DNA of 64,000 nucleotides, from positions 121,021 through 185,020 of the forward strand of contig JAIRPN010000005.1 in NCBI GenBank assembly GCA_031256975.1, read 5' to 3'. Positions 45,605 to 54,663 of the stretch are shown piece after piece. This DNA is from Verrucomicrobiales bacterium (GTDB lineage: Bacteria; Verrucomicrobiota; Verrucomicrobiia; Methylacidiphilales; JAAUTS01). The notes under the pieces are model-generated. The model was given only the letters and a program-made list of their open reading frames with translations. It had not been told where the DNA came from and did no database searches. Position 1 is the first letter of the stretch. Each line of letters starts with the position of its first letter. Position numbers and translations under genes: made by a program.

Positions 45605-47185
45605 ATGCCCAAAGGTTATCTAGCCCTCGTCCTCCACGCCCATCTGCCGTTTGTCCGCCATCCCGAATACGACGAGTTCCTTGAAGAAGACTGGCTCTAC
45701 GAGGCAATTACCGAGACCTACATCCCGCTGATCAACATGATGGACGGCCTGCTGCACGACGGTGTGGATTTCCGGCTGACCATGTCGATGACGCCGCCGC
45801 TCTGCTCGATGCTGCGCGATCCGTTGTTGCAAGAGCGTTATCTCGCCAACCTCGACAAATTAATCGAACTGAGCGTCAAGGAAATCAAGCGCACCGAGAA
45901 TGACGCCCATTTCCGCGAAGTGGCCTGGTTCTATCACCACCGGCTCAACAATTGCCGCGAAGTGTTCGCCGACAAATACCACCGCGACCTGGTCAGCGCC
46001 TTCCGCAAATTCCAGGACGCCGGCAAACTGGAAATCATCACCTGCGGCGCCACCCACGGATTCCTGCCCTTAATGGCCGAATATCCCGAGGCCATCCGCG
46101 CGCAGATCATGATCGCCCGCGACCATTACCGCGAATGTTTCGGCCGCGATCCGCGCGGCATCTGGCTGCCGGAATGCGCCTACGTTCCCGGCATCGAGAA
46201 ATTCTTGCGCGAGGCGGAAATCCGCTGGTTCATCGTCGACACCCACGGCGTGATGTTCGCCGATCATCGCCCGCGCAACGGCGTCTACGCGCCGATCTTC
46301 ACCCCCAGCGGCCCGGCGGCGTTCGCCCGCGACCTCGAATCCAGCCGCCAGGTCTGGAGTTCCAAGGAAGGCTATCCGGGCGACGTCTATTACCGCGATT
46401 TCTACCGCGACATCGGCTACGACCTCGATTTTGAATACATCAAGCCCTACATCCAGTCCAACGGCTGGCGCAAATTCACCGGCTTGAAATACCACCGCAT
46501 CACCGGCAAGTCCGACTGGAAGGAACCTTATTTGCCGCAAGTCGCCAAACAGCGCACCGCGGAACACGCCGGGCATTTCATGTTCAACCGCGAGAAACAA
46601 ATCGAGCATCTCGCCGCCCACCTCACCGTGCCGCCGGTGGTGCTTTCGCCCTACGACGCGGAACTTTACGGCCATTGGTGGTTCGAGGGCCCGGACTTCC
46701 TGAATGACCTGCTGCGCAAAGTCGCTTATGACCAGGATGTTTTCAAAACCATCACCCCGGCTGAATATCTGGAAAAACACCCGACCCAGCAAGTCACCAC
46801 GCCGTCAGCCTCCTCCTGGGGCGCTGAGGGCTACTGGAACGTCTGGCTCGACGGTTCAAACGCCTGGATTTACCCGCATTTGCATGTCGCCGCCCAGCGC
46901 ATGACCGAACTGGCCCGCCAGTTCCGCGACTGCTACGGCCTCACGGACCGTGCCATGAAACAGGCTGCCCGCGAATTGCTGCTGGCCCAGTCCAGCGACT
47001 GGGCCTTCATCATGAAAACCGGCACCATGGTTCCTTACGCCGTCAAACGCACCAAGGACCACTTGTTGCGTTTTAACCGCCTCTACGAGCAGATCAAATC
47101 CAACCGCATCGACGAGCCCTTCCTCGCCAACTGCGAATGGCGCGACAATATTTTCCCCAATATCAATTGGCGCTACTACATTTAA
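45605..47185 (+). CDS. Glycoside hydrolase family 57 (DUF1957-type branching enzyme-like)
   Basis: 526 residues. GH57 catalytic barrel: HAHLPFVRH near the start, nucleophile Glu in IWLPECAYVP near residue 188, acid Asp in YDAELYGHWWFEGP near 351, and a C-terminal helical region with SSDWAFIMKTG. Members are 1,4-alpha-glucan branching enzymes that make alpha-1,6 branches. A ribosome-binding site (AAGGAA) precedes the ATG. No TTAGCG word lies in the gene. Confidence 0.92.
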   Translation: MPKGYLALVLHAHLPFVRHPEYDEFLEEDWLYEAITETYIPLINMMDGLLHDGVDFRLTMSMTPPLCSMLRDPLLQERYLANLDKLIELSVKEIKRTENDAHFREVAWFYHHRLNNCREVFADKYHRDLVSAFRKFQDAGKLEIITCGATHGFLPLMAEYPEAIRAQIMIARDHYRECFGRDPRGIWLPECAYVPGIEKFLREAEIRWFIVDTHGVMFADHRPRNGVYAPIFTPSGPAAFARDLESSRQVWSSKEGYPGDVYYRDFYRDIGYDLDFEYIKPYIQSNGWRKFTGLKYHRITGKSDWKEPYLPQVAKQRTAEHAGHFMFNREKQIEHLAAHLTVPPVVLSPYDAELYGHWWFEGPDFLNDLLRKVAYDQDVFKTITPAEYLEKHPTQQVTTPSASSWGAEGYWNVWLDGSNAWIYPHLHVAAQRMTELARQFRDCYGLTDRAMKQAARELLLAQSSDWAFIMKTGTMVPYAVKRTKDHLLRFNRLYEQIKSNRIDEPFLANCEWRDNIFPNINWRYYI

Positions 47186-47234
47186 TCCACTGAATAGAAT
47201 GTCTGGACAATTCCCAACCTCGCTATTATGCTGA

Positions 47235-47262
47235 ATATTATCTGCTTCGAAGCAGATAATAT
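47235..47262. repeat. Perfect 28 bp palindrome upstream of a PA14-like gene
   Basis: ATATTATCTGCTTC followed directly by its reverse complement, with TTCGAA at the centre, 18 bp before ATG 47280 and 50 bp after the GH57 stop. There is no T-tract after it. Candidate operator or RNA hairpin near the start of the membrane protein gene. Confidence 0.8.
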
Positions 47263-47279
47263 GGTGATATATTAAACAT

Positions 47280-48434
47280 ATGAATCGGTTATCAAAAATT
47301 CAGCGATATCTACCGGCTGGCGCATTGGGTATCTCCATCCTTTTCCACCTGTTCATATTCCTCGGCATTAGCGGCATCATTATCATCCAGGCCGTGACTC
47401 CCAAAACGGCATTCATGCCAACCGAACAGTCTTCAGCCAACTTGCAGGATATTCCAACCCCGCCGGATACTCCCGAGGAACCAACCCCTGATGTTCCCAA
47501 TACCGATCCGGAGATTAAACCCGATACTCCGGCGGCCCCTTCCTTCAGCATTGAGCAAATTTCCAGCCCCAACTCCATCGCCTTGCCGAACTTTTCCGCG
47601 GCACCTCCCGTCGCCATCTCTAGCGGCAATTCCAGCGGGCCTTCCGGCGTTCCCGAAAGCGAAAGCAAGCCCAACAAGGTTCCAACCGGGGTCCGCACCA
47701 TGGCCAATCCCTTCGGCGGCAATGTACAACAAGGCGACAACGCGCTGGTCGGCTACATGTATGATTTCAAGCAAACCCCGAGCCGTTCGCCTTCCGGCCT
47801 CACCATCCCTGACTACCGCAAGGCCATTGCCAAGTTTGTTAGCAGCGGCTGGGATGACGGCACACTTGCCAAATATTACAAAGTCAACAAGGCGCTCGCC
47901 GCCTATCAAATATTTATTCCCCTCATGAAGGCGGATGACGCCCCGAAGGCTTTCAACGCGGAAAAATATGTCCAGCCCAAGATGTGGATCATCGTGTACA
48001 AGGGCAATTTCACCGCCCCCGCCACCGGCACCTTCCGCTTCGTTGGCGTCTGCGATGACATCCTGGTGGTTCGCCTTGGCGGCAAAACCGTTTTGGATGG
48101 CAGCTTAACCCAGGTCGTCTCCGGCAGTATTGCCCGCGAAAAAGTTGGCGGCGCCCGCGGCTCCAGCGGTACCACCTGGGGTGGCGAATGGCTTCAACTC
48201 AACGCCGGGCAAAGTTATCCCATCGAGGTCATCATCGGCGAGGAACCCGGCGGTGTGTTCTACGCTTTCCTGCAAGTCCAGCAGAAGGGCAGGAACTACG
48301 ACCAGCGCGCCAAAAATGCCGGCCCTCTACTGCCCATCTTCCAAATGTCCCCGGTCAATCCACCCAAATACAGCGTTGAGAACGAAGCCCCCGCCGTGGA
48401 CAAAAAGGGATTTATCTCCCAAGGCTCGGACTAA
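47280..48434 (+). CDS. Membrane-anchored protein with Pro-rich linker and PA14-like domain
   Basis: 384 residues. A single N-terminal transmembrane segment (LPAGALGISILFHLFIFLG, about 11-40) is followed by a Pro/Thr-rich linker (about 45-135), as in TonB. The C-terminal half has YVQPKMWIIVYKGNFTAPAT and FRFVGVCDDILVVRLGGK, resembling a PA14-type carbohydrate-binding beta-sandwich. A close paralogue is at 58592. The TonB-like shape suggests spanning the periplasm. Function unknown. Confidence 0.7.
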   Translation: MNRLSKIQRYLPAGALGISILFHLFIFLGISGIIIIQAVTPKTAFMPTEQSSANLQDIPTPPDTPEEPTPDVPNTDPEIKPDTPAAPSFSIEQISSPNSIALPNFSAAPPVAISSGNSSGPSGVPESESKPNKVPTGVRTMANPFGGNVQQGDNALVGYMYDFKQTPSRSPSGLTIPDYRKAIAKFVSSGWDDGTLAKYYKVNKALAAYQIFIPLMKADDAPKAFNAEKYVQPKMWIIVYKGNFTAPATGTFRFVGVCDDILVVRLGGKTVLDGSLTQVVSGSIAREKVGGARGSSGTTWGGEWLQLNAGQSYPIEVIIGEEPGGVFYAFLQVQQKGRNYDQRAKNAGPLLPIFQMSPVNPPKYSVENEAPAVDKKGFISQGSD

Positions 48435-48507
48435 TGACATAACCGCCATTAGCGTCGCAGGTTTTGCTTTTGCAACGTAATCTGGTAGTTTGTTGTAATC
48501 AAACACC

Positions 48508-49329
48508 ATGCTTATCGACACACACGCCCATCTCGACTTCCCCGACTTTGCGGGTGAATTGCCTGCCATTCTGCAACGCGCCAAGGACGCCGGCGTGGAA
48601 CGCATCATTACCATTGGCACCGGCGTGGCCTCCAGCCGGCGTTCACTCGTGCTGGCCGAGCAATATGACATGGTGTACGCCGCCATCGGCATCCACCCCT
48701 GCAACGCCAATGACGAAACCGATGATGCGGTCTCGCGGTTAGCGCCGTTATTGTCACATCCGAAAGTCGTTGCCATTGGCGAATGCGGTCTCGATTATTA
48801 TCACCTGCCCGAGCGCCCTGAACATGAAAGCGACACCGAATACACTTCGCGGTTAGCCCCTTGGAAAGCGAGGCAAAAGCTGTTCTTCAACCAGCAGCTT
48901 GAACTGGCCGCCAACCACAAGCTTAATGTCATCATTCACCAGCGACACAGTTGGGATGACACACTTGAAGTCCTGTTCCCATGGAACGGAAAATTACGCG
49001 CCGTCTTCCATTGCTTCGGGGAAAACCAAGCCAGGGCGGAACAATTGTTAGTCAACGGGCATTTGGTATCTTTCACCGGAATAATCACCTTTAAAAATGC
49101 CCAGATCGTCCGGGAAGTGGCAAAAAGTCTGCCGGACGGTAGCTTCATGGTGGAAACAGACTGTCCGTATCTGGCCCCGGTTCCCCATCGCGGCAAACGC
49201 TGCGAACCCGCTTTCGTCCGCCGCACCGCCGAATCCATCGCCGATTTACGCAACCAATCTCTCCCCGGCTTCCTCACTGCAACCGCGGCCACCGCAAAAT
49301 CTTTTTTCCGTTTTCCTGACTCCGTCTGA
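48508..49329 (+). CDS. tatD: TatD family metal-dependent hydrolase/DNase
   Basis: 273 residues. TIM-barrel hydrolase with metal ligands in LIDTHAHLD (H6, H8), GECGLDYYH (Glu) and HQRHSWDD (His), plus a late Asp in METDCPY. TatD has 3'-5' exonuclease activity in some bacteria. Convergent with deoC with a 21 bp gap. Confidence 0.92.
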   Translation: MLIDTHAHLDFPDFAGELPAILQRAKDAGVERIITIGTGVASSRRSLVLAEQYDMVYAAIGIHPCNANDETDDAVSRLAPLLSHPKVVAIGECGLDYYHLPERPEHESDTEYTSRLAPWKARQKLFFNQQLELAANHKLNVIIHQRHSWDDTLEVLFPWNGKLRAVFHCFGENQARAEQLLVNGHLVSFTGIITFKNAQIVREVAKSLPDGSFMVETDCPYLAPVPHRGKRCEPAFVRRTAESIADLRNQSLPGFLTATAATAKSFFRFPDSV

Positions 49330-49350
49330 AATAGCAACACTGGCGGCCAA

Positions 49351-50133
49351 TCAATATCCGCCGCTGCCGGCCGCCAAGGAACCAGTTGGCCCGGGCATCA
49401 GCAAAGTTCCGGCGGCTTCACGTTTCCTCGCTTCCTCGATAATGGCCTGAGTCGCTGTCGCGCCAATACGCGTCACCCCCCAAGAACGCACCGCCAAGGT
49501 ATCATCCAAAGTCCGCACACCGCCTGCCGCCTTGATCTGTACCTTGTCAGCGGCATGATGCCGCATGAGTTTAAGATGATTTTCAGTGGCACCTCGGTAG
49601 TTATAATCCCCGTTGGCCTGCTTGACAAAGCCATAACCAGTTGAAGTTTTTATAAAAGCCACTTCAAGCGCGGAACAGATTTCGCAAAGCCTGACAATGT
49701 GTTCGGGTTGCAAATAATCGTTCTCAAAGATGACCTTCAGGATGGCTCCGCCGCTAACCGCCGTTTCGTTCATCGCACGAATTTGTGCCGTCACAAAATC
49801 CCAGTCGCCGCCAAGAATTTTCCCGGCATTCGCCACCATGTCGATTTCGCTGGCACCCTCCCGGATGGCCAATGCAGTTTCGGCGACCTGTGAGGAAATT
49901 TGCCCGTTGCCATGCGGGAAACAAATGACCGAACACACCAAAACATCCGAACCGGCTAGGATGTCCGCCGCCAGCGGTACCGAGTATGGCTTAACACAGG
50001 CAGTGGCGACATGGTATTTTTTCGACAATTCACATCCCTCCCGGATCTGGGCATCCGTCATGGTCGGATGCAACAAGGAATGGTCGATCATTTTGCTGAT
50101 TTGTTCAGCCGTGACTTTGCTGTTCATATTCAT
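49351..50133 (-). CDS. deoC: Deoxyribose-phosphate aldolase
   Basis: 260 residues from ATG 50133, whose ATGA overlaps the stop of the upstream GH43-like gene. Class I aldolase splitting 2-deoxyribose-5-phosphate into glyceraldehyde-3-phosphate and acetaldehyde. The Schiff-base Lys is in AFIKTSTGY, and the second active-site Lys in QIKAAGGVRT. The coupling to GH43 suggests that a sugar-derived aldol substrate could be processed here, beyond nucleoside salvage. Confidence 0.92.
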   Translation of the reverse strand: MNMNSKVTAEQISKMIDHSLLHPTMTDAQIREGCELSKKYHVATACVKPYSVPLAADILAGSDVLVCSVICFPHGNGQISSQVAETALAIREGASEIDMVANAGKILGGDWDFVTAQIRAMNETAVSGGAILKVIFENDYLQPEHIVRLCEICSALEVAFIKTSTGYGFVKQANGDYNYRGATENHLKLMRHHAADKVQIKAAGGVRTLDDTLAVRSWGVTRIGATATQAIIEEARKREAAGTLLMPGPTGSLAAGSGGY

Positions 50134-51209
50134 AATTGTTCCAAGCTCCATTTCTCCCGCCAACGCAGAACCGGCAGTCCATTCTCAAATTCGATCGGCA
50201 ACCAGACATAGCGTCCGTCAATTGCATCCATCGGGTTCCAACGGTCCCCCAGATAAATAAAACGATCACCCGCCAATGGCAAAACATACGTGCTCTGCGA
50301 CCAAAAGGTGGTCGCCACTTCCTCCCGGCTGCCGCGACACGGATTCCCCAGTTCCTCCCAAGGCCCCCAGATCGATTTTGCGTGACTCAACCGTGCCGGA
50401 TTCGGCGACCAACCGGTGCAATCGGAAGTTATCAGATAATAATCCCCCGACTTGGTTTTGAACAACGCCGGAGCCTCATTGAAGCGCCCCGGGAAAATGC
50501 GCACATAATTCCCGGCAGGACGCAAATAATCTTCACTCAACTGCGAGATATGCAGGGTGCCGTTCTCCTCCGAGGCGTACACCTGATAAGCCGTTTGGTC
50601 ATCATCAACGAACAAGGTCATGTCCCGCGCCATTTGCCCCCCGGCAAAATCACGGCAAAAAATGTTCCCGGGGTAACAATCCCGCATTTCATCTGCGTTG
50701 GGCAGCCATTCCGCAATCAATCGTTGTTCACCTGCATCCAATGCGCCGCACTCCCCGGCCGCTGCGTTCTTCGGCCAGACTCCGGCATTCGGCCGAAAAC
50801 TCGACAGGTAACGGTAAGGTCCCGTCACGCAATCCGCCACCGCCACCCCAGAGCGTGCCGCGCCATAACCCTGTCCCAACAGTTCCAGATGAAACCACAT
50901 GACAAACTGCCGGGTCCTTGCGTTATAAATCACCTTGGGCCGCTCCAGGATACAACCTCTGGCCAGATCATGGTTGGCGTCCCCGGATACCTGCAAGGCA
51001 ATCCCCTTGTTTGACCAATGCACCAAATCTTCCGAGGAGTAAACACGCACTCCCACCTGCGCCGAATTACCAGGCTCTCCGCCCACCTTGTGCTCGCCAA
51101 ACCAATAATAAACACCCCCATGCAACAGGATTCCCCCGCCATGGGCATTGATCGGAATACCCGCGTCATCGAGCCACAAGGCACCTGGCTGGAAAAAGTT
51201 CCCCTTCAT
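50130..51209 (-). CDS. Family 43-like glycosidase
   Basis: 359 residues from ATG 51209 (a TTG at 51218 adds three). The five-bladed propeller motif is seen in PINAHGGGILLHGGVYYWFGEHK-like N-terminal sequence, with later Asp/Glu-rich blades (NEAPALFKTKSGDYYLITSD). GH43 enzymes release arabinose or xylose. No signal peptide is clear. Translationally coupled to deoC by a 4 bp overlap. Confidence 0.75.
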   Translation of the reverse strand: MKGNFFQPGALWLDDAGIPINAHGGGILLHGGVYYWFGEHKVGGEPGNSAQVGVRVYSSEDLVHWSNKGIALQVSGDANHDLARGCILERPKVIYNARTRQFVMWFHLELLGQGYGAARSGVAVADCVTGPYRYLSSFRPNAGVWPKNAAAGECGALDAGEQRLIAEWLPNADEMRDCYPGNIFCRDFAGGQMARDMTLFVDDDQTAYQVYASEENGTLHISQLSEDYLRPAGNYVRIFPGRFNEAPALFKTKSGDYYLITSDCTGWSPNPARLSHAKSIWGPWEELGNPCRGSREEVATTFWSQSTYVLPLAGDRFIYLGDRWNPMDAIDGRYVWLPIEFENGLPVLRWREKWSLEQL

Positions 51210-51288
51210 AAAATACAAGTTGTGAGACTTAGATTTTGCTCCTTCAAAAGCAAGTCATTTCCCCAAAAACAGCAAAAATAGTAAATAT

Positions 51289-51320
51289 GTGCAAATTTTT
51301 GTGAACACAGTCCATTGTCC
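51289..51320 (+). promoter_or_regulatory. Bipartite promoter-like element 1
   Basis: GTGCAAA (51289-51295), 15 bp, TCCATTG (51311-51317), 71 bp before ATG 51389. One of six copies in the window with the identical spacer. Treating GTGCAA and CCATTG as the two hexamers gives a 17 bp spacer, sigma-70-family geometry with unusual boxes. Confidence 0.8.
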
Positions 51321-51388
51321 GTTTGAGTGGCTTTATCGATAATCTAGACGTTGGTTATTCTTTTTTAAGAAGAAAAATAAAGAGCGTT

Positions 51389-52141
51389 ATGAAGAAAAAA
51401 TTATTTATTCTCGGTTGTGTGATGAGTTTGGGATTGTTATCCACGCAAGCAGCCACTACCTATTACGATGGCAAAATCAGCGTCGGAGCGAGTAACCCCA
51501 TTCAATATGGCGGCGATGCCAGTAAATTCATCGCCACCAACATCGACAACACCTCGACGGGTTCTATGAACATGGTTCCTTGGGTGCAAGACTGGCAAAG
51601 CGCAAGCCCCGACAGCGTGTTTTCTCTCAACACAGGTGACACCTTTACTTTTTCAGGGCAATATTCTCTTTCCGCCAATACCGATTCTCCTTCTTTCGGC
51701 ATCTACTTCGTCAATGCAGACAGCATCAGCGGAAACAATGGCGAGGCCATTGGCTTCCTGATGAACAACACCAATGTTCGCACCACCGGCCCCGGCACCT
51801 TCAGTCTTGCCACCGGCGGCAACTCCGGCGGCTGGAATGCAATCCTCTCCCTCGGTAATCCCACCTTGACAAACACTTGGACCATCACCTATGTCGTTGG
51901 GGAATCCTTAAGCTTCACCATCGGCGGCATAACCTACGATTTCTCCGCCAACATCCCCAGTTGGGAAAATATTTCCATCGGCTTCCGTATCTATAACGCC
52001 TCCACCACCCTCACCCTCAGCAATTTTGACTACAGCATCAGTTCCATCCCCGAACCTTCCACCCTTACCCTGTTAACCTTATCTGGTATAGGGATTACTG
52101 CGTTCCTGCTGCGCAAGCGCAGGATGCAAGCCAAGTCCTGA
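51389..52141 (+). CDS. PEP-CTERM exported protein
   Basis: 250 residues from ATG 51389 (MKKKLFILGC); the longer reading from 51323 covers the promoter region. A signal peptide is followed by a beta-rich domain and a C-terminal PEP-CTERM tail: IPEPST, hydrophobic helix, and RKRRM. In this system exosortase recognises the tail for sorting to the cell surface or exopolysaccharide. No exosortase lies in the window. Promoter-like element 1 precedes it and the GH26-like gene follows at 34 bp. Confidence 0.9.
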   Translation: MKKKLFILGCVMSLGLLSTQAATTYYDGKISVGASNPIQYGGDASKFIATNIDNTSTGSMNMVPWVQDWQSASPDSVFSLNTGDTFTFSGQYSLSANTDSPSFGIYFVNADSISGNNGEAIGFLMNNTNVRTTGPGTFSLATGGNSGGWNAILSLGNPTLTNTWTITYVVGESLSFTIGGITYDFSANIPSWENISIGFRIYNASTTLTLSNFDYSISSIPEPSTLTLLTLSGIGITAFLLRKRRMQAKS

Positions 52142-52175
52142 TTATTGCCCCCTTCGCGGGGTCGCCGGACTATCC

Positions 52176-53234
52176 ATGAAAATACCCCTGCTTCCCGTAG
52201 CGTTGATCGTGTGCTGGCTGCTTGCCGGAGCATCAGCCAAGTCCGAAATGCTATCGGTGTATGTGGGCAACGAGCCTGGCGCCCTGAACGACTTTGAAAC
52301 CTGGTTTGGCCGTCAGGCAGACGGGGTGCAATTACACACCGGCTATAGGGGCTGGTCTGATTATACCGGGTCGGTTGGCTGGTTGCAGGGTGTCTATGCA
52401 GCGGTTGACCGGACAAAATTCTGGTCCATTCCGCTGATTCCGGGAGCCAGTCTCAACGGCAGCGACCCCGGCGGTACCCTTGCGGCGGCGGCTGGCAGCA
52501 GCAACAGCGCCTATACCACAGCGTGGACCACCATAGCGAATACCTTGGCGACAGGCCAACCGACCGGTAAAATCTATATCCGTACCGGCTGGGAATTTAA
52601 TGCCGACTGGTTTCCTTGGGCGGCAACCAACGGCAAGGCCGCCGATTATGTCACCGCTTACCGGAATTTTGTGACAACATTCCGCAGTGTCAGCGACCGC
52701 TTTGTTTTCGAATGGTGTCCCAATATCGGCAACCAAGGCATGAATCCCGCCGAGGCTTATCCGGGCAATGAGTATGTCGATGTGATCGGCATGGATTTTT
52801 ACTATGACGTCACATGGGATTCAACCGACCGCAACGGACTGGACGCATGGAACTACAAGGTGAGCGAGGAATACGGCTTGCAATGGGTGGTGGATTTCGC
52901 GGCGGAGCACGGCAAACCCGTGGCCTACAGCGAATGGGGAGTGAACAATCCCGATGGCACGGCCTATATGGAGGCATTCGCCGATTGGTTAAAAAACTCA
53001 CCGGTTGAGGTTCTTTACCAGAACTACTGGAACTCAAACGCGGCGTTCGCCGGCATGCTGAGCAATGACCAGTACCCTCTCCTGTCGGAAGCGTACCTCG
53101 AAGCCTTTAACCAGATCCCCGAGCCAAGCACCACTATTTTATTAACCTTAGGCGGCCTGATTCTGTTTCCGCTGCTACGCGCGCGACAAGCCCCAATTTT
53201 TGCCAAGAGACAAAGTAAACAACAACGAAATTAA
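52176..53234 (+). CDS. GH26-like glycosidase with PEP-CTERM tail
   Basis: 352 residues. Signal peptide to about residue 21. The catalytic barrel resembles GH26 (beta-mannanase and relatives): acid Glu in RTGWEFNADW near 139 and nucleophile Glu in VAYSEWGVNN near 252. The C-terminus has IPEPST, a hydrophobic segment and then an unusually long basic tail (about 20 residues). Lies 34 bp after a PEP-CTERM gene, so they are likely co-transcribed. Probable action on beta-mannan or related glycan at the surface. Confidence 0.8.
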   Translation: MKIPLLPVALIVCWLLAGASAKSEMLSVYVGNEPGALNDFETWFGRQADGVQLHTGYRGWSDYTGSVGWLQGVYAAVDRTKFWSIPLIPGASLNGSDPGGTLAAAAGSSNSAYTTAWTTIANTLATGQPTGKIYIRTGWEFNADWFPWAATNGKAADYVTAYRNFVTTFRSVSDRFVFEWCPNIGNQGMNPAEAYPGNEYVDVIGMDFYYDVTWDSTDRNGLDAWNYKVSEEYGLQWVVDFAAEHGKPVAYSEWGVNNPDGTAYMEAFADWLKNSPVEVLYQNYWNSNAAFAGMLSNDQYPLLSEAYLEAFNQIPEPSTTILLTLGGLILFPLLRARQAPIFAKRQSKQQRN

Positions 53235-53644
53235 TAGAGATTAGCCAGAGCAATGGTTCTCAGGAGAAAAAGTTGTCGCCGGTCTCTTTTGGGGACAGAC
53301 CAATCTCCACCATCATTTCTTTCATAAGCAGGAATTCCTCCTCTTCTTTTACTCGATCACCTCTTCCTTAAGATGATCTTCCCCGCCTTCGAATTGCGCA
53401 AACGCACAACGAATCCCCGTGGCTCTATTTTTGATAGCATGCGGGGAAAATTACCATAAATATCAACATATGTGATATAAATTATTTCAATAATACTCTT
53501 TCTTATATATAAAGTAATCTATTGTTAATCAATATTAAATCATTTATACTCACACCAAATAAAATGCAAAACAAACCAAGATTAGTCCATTCACCGCCAG
53601 CCGTTACATTGTTAGGTTTACTATCAATTCAACTGGAGAACAAT
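53235..53644. other. 410 bp spacer: AT-rich region, promoter-like element, possible small ORFs
   Basis: The second half (about 53450-53570) is very AT-rich. Promoter-like element 2 lies at 53564-53592. On the minus strand the first part holds short open frames, such as one starting at about 53436 (MLSKIEPRGFVVRL..., 27 residues) and one with AGGAGG eight bases before an ATG (21 residues). These may be remnants of a decayed gene; I cannot name it. An imperfect hairpin with arms CCCCG/CGGGG lies near 53415-53445. Confidence 0.4.
53564..53592 (+). promoter_or_regulatory. Bipartite promoter-like element 2
   Basis: ATGCAAA (53564-53570), 15 bp, TCCATTC (53586-53592), 52 bp before ATG 53645. Both boxes differ at one base from the GTGCAAA/TCCATTG form. 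Confidence 0.7.
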
Positions 53645-54511
53645 ATGCGTATCATTAAAAGTATTTTGGTAACCATTGGAATCATCGCAATTGGGGAAAG
53701 CTCTGCGTTTGCCGCTGTCGTGGCAATTCCTTACATCAACAATTTTGAGTCTACTACCATTGGTTCCGCTCCTGTTGATTTTACAAACGGCAAAAGCAGT
53801 GATCAAACAATCACCACTACCGTGGAAACCGGTAGTAACGGCACCAACGTAATGCACGCTGTCATCACCAACTCCAATTCGGGAAGCACCAAAGCACTGT
53901 CCTTGGTCGGAGCAGGAACCACTTTCTCCAGCGAAGGAGGCTTTATCATGAGTTCCGACTTCAACGTATTAACCGGAAGCACCGGCAATGGCGGCTATCG
54001 AATTGGTTTTAGTGCCTTGCAACGCGATTCCAACCCGACCAATTCCAACGGGGGTGTATGGGCTTTCTTGAACTCCAATGGCACGGTAGCACTCCAAAAC
54101 ACCCAAAGCGGAGCCGCCCTATCCAACCTCACCACTACAAGTGACTTCGGCACCTTGGTCTTGGGAGCCACTTATACCGCTTCCCTAACTGGAACCTATG
54201 TTGATGGCAACCTTACCTTGACTTATACCATCACTCAAACGGGCAACGTATTAAACGGCACGGATCTCAATATCGGCAAATCAGCCACTGCCTCAGCCAT
54301 TATTTTGGCCAACCAATTTACCGGAACCAATTTTGGTTATGCCTTGTTTGATGGCCCGGCTGCTTGGCAAGGAGGTCAAACCCTGACTGTGGATCTGGAC
54401 AATTTCAGCCTGTCTGCCATTCCCGAGCCTTCCACCTATGTCCTGCTCCTCGTCGGTTTTGCCATTATGCTGTTCTTGCACAAACACCTGTTCCGCAAGG
54501 CCAAGACCTGA
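53645..54511 (+). CDS. PEP-CTERM exported protein
   Basis: 288 residues from ATG 53645 with a GGAG nearby; the longer frame from 53522 spans the promoter-like element. Signal peptide (IGIIAIGESSAFA), then a beta-rich domain with many Ser/Thr/Asn residues, and the C-terminal AIPEPSTYVLLLVGF with RKAKT. Followed by a strong hairpin at 54526. Cargo of the exosortase system; function unknown. Confidence 0.9.
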   Translation: MRIIKSILVTIGIIAIGESSAFAAVVAIPYINNFESTTIGSAPVDFTNGKSSDQTITTTVETGSNGTNVMHAVITNSNSGSTKALSLVGAGTTFSSEGGFIMSSDFNVLTGSTGNGGYRIGFSALQRDSNPTNSNGGVWAFLNSNGTVALQNTQSGAALSNLTTTSDFGTLVLGATYTASLTGTYVDGNLTLTYTITQTGNVLNGTDLNIGKSATASAIILANQFTGTNFGYALFDGPAAWQGGQTLTVDLDNFSLSAIPEPSTYVLLLVGFAIMLFLHKHLFRKAKT

Positions 54512-54525
54512 AATTTCTTCTTTTC

Positions 54526-54561
54526 AATGACAAATCCGCATCCTCGACCGGATTTGTCATT
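54526..54561. terminator. Hairpin terminator candidate
   Basis: AATGACAAATCCG (54526-54538) pairs perfectly with 54549-54561 around a 10 bp loop. The T-tract is weak on the plus strand (AAGTGTTTA). Confidence 0.65.
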
Positions 54562-54580
54562 AAGTGTTTATAGCAAATAA

Positions 54581-54613
54581 GTGCAAATAAAAATTAAATG
54601 CATCCATTGTTCG
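54581..54613 (+). promoter_or_regulatory. Bipartite promoter-like element 3
   Basis: GTGCAAA (54581-54587), 15 bp, TCCATTG (54603-54609), 54 bp before ATG 54664. Confidence 0.8.
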
Positions 54614-54663
54614 TTTAAGCAGATTTTATAGCCTTGTTCGTAAGTTCAATTAAGGATAACGAT

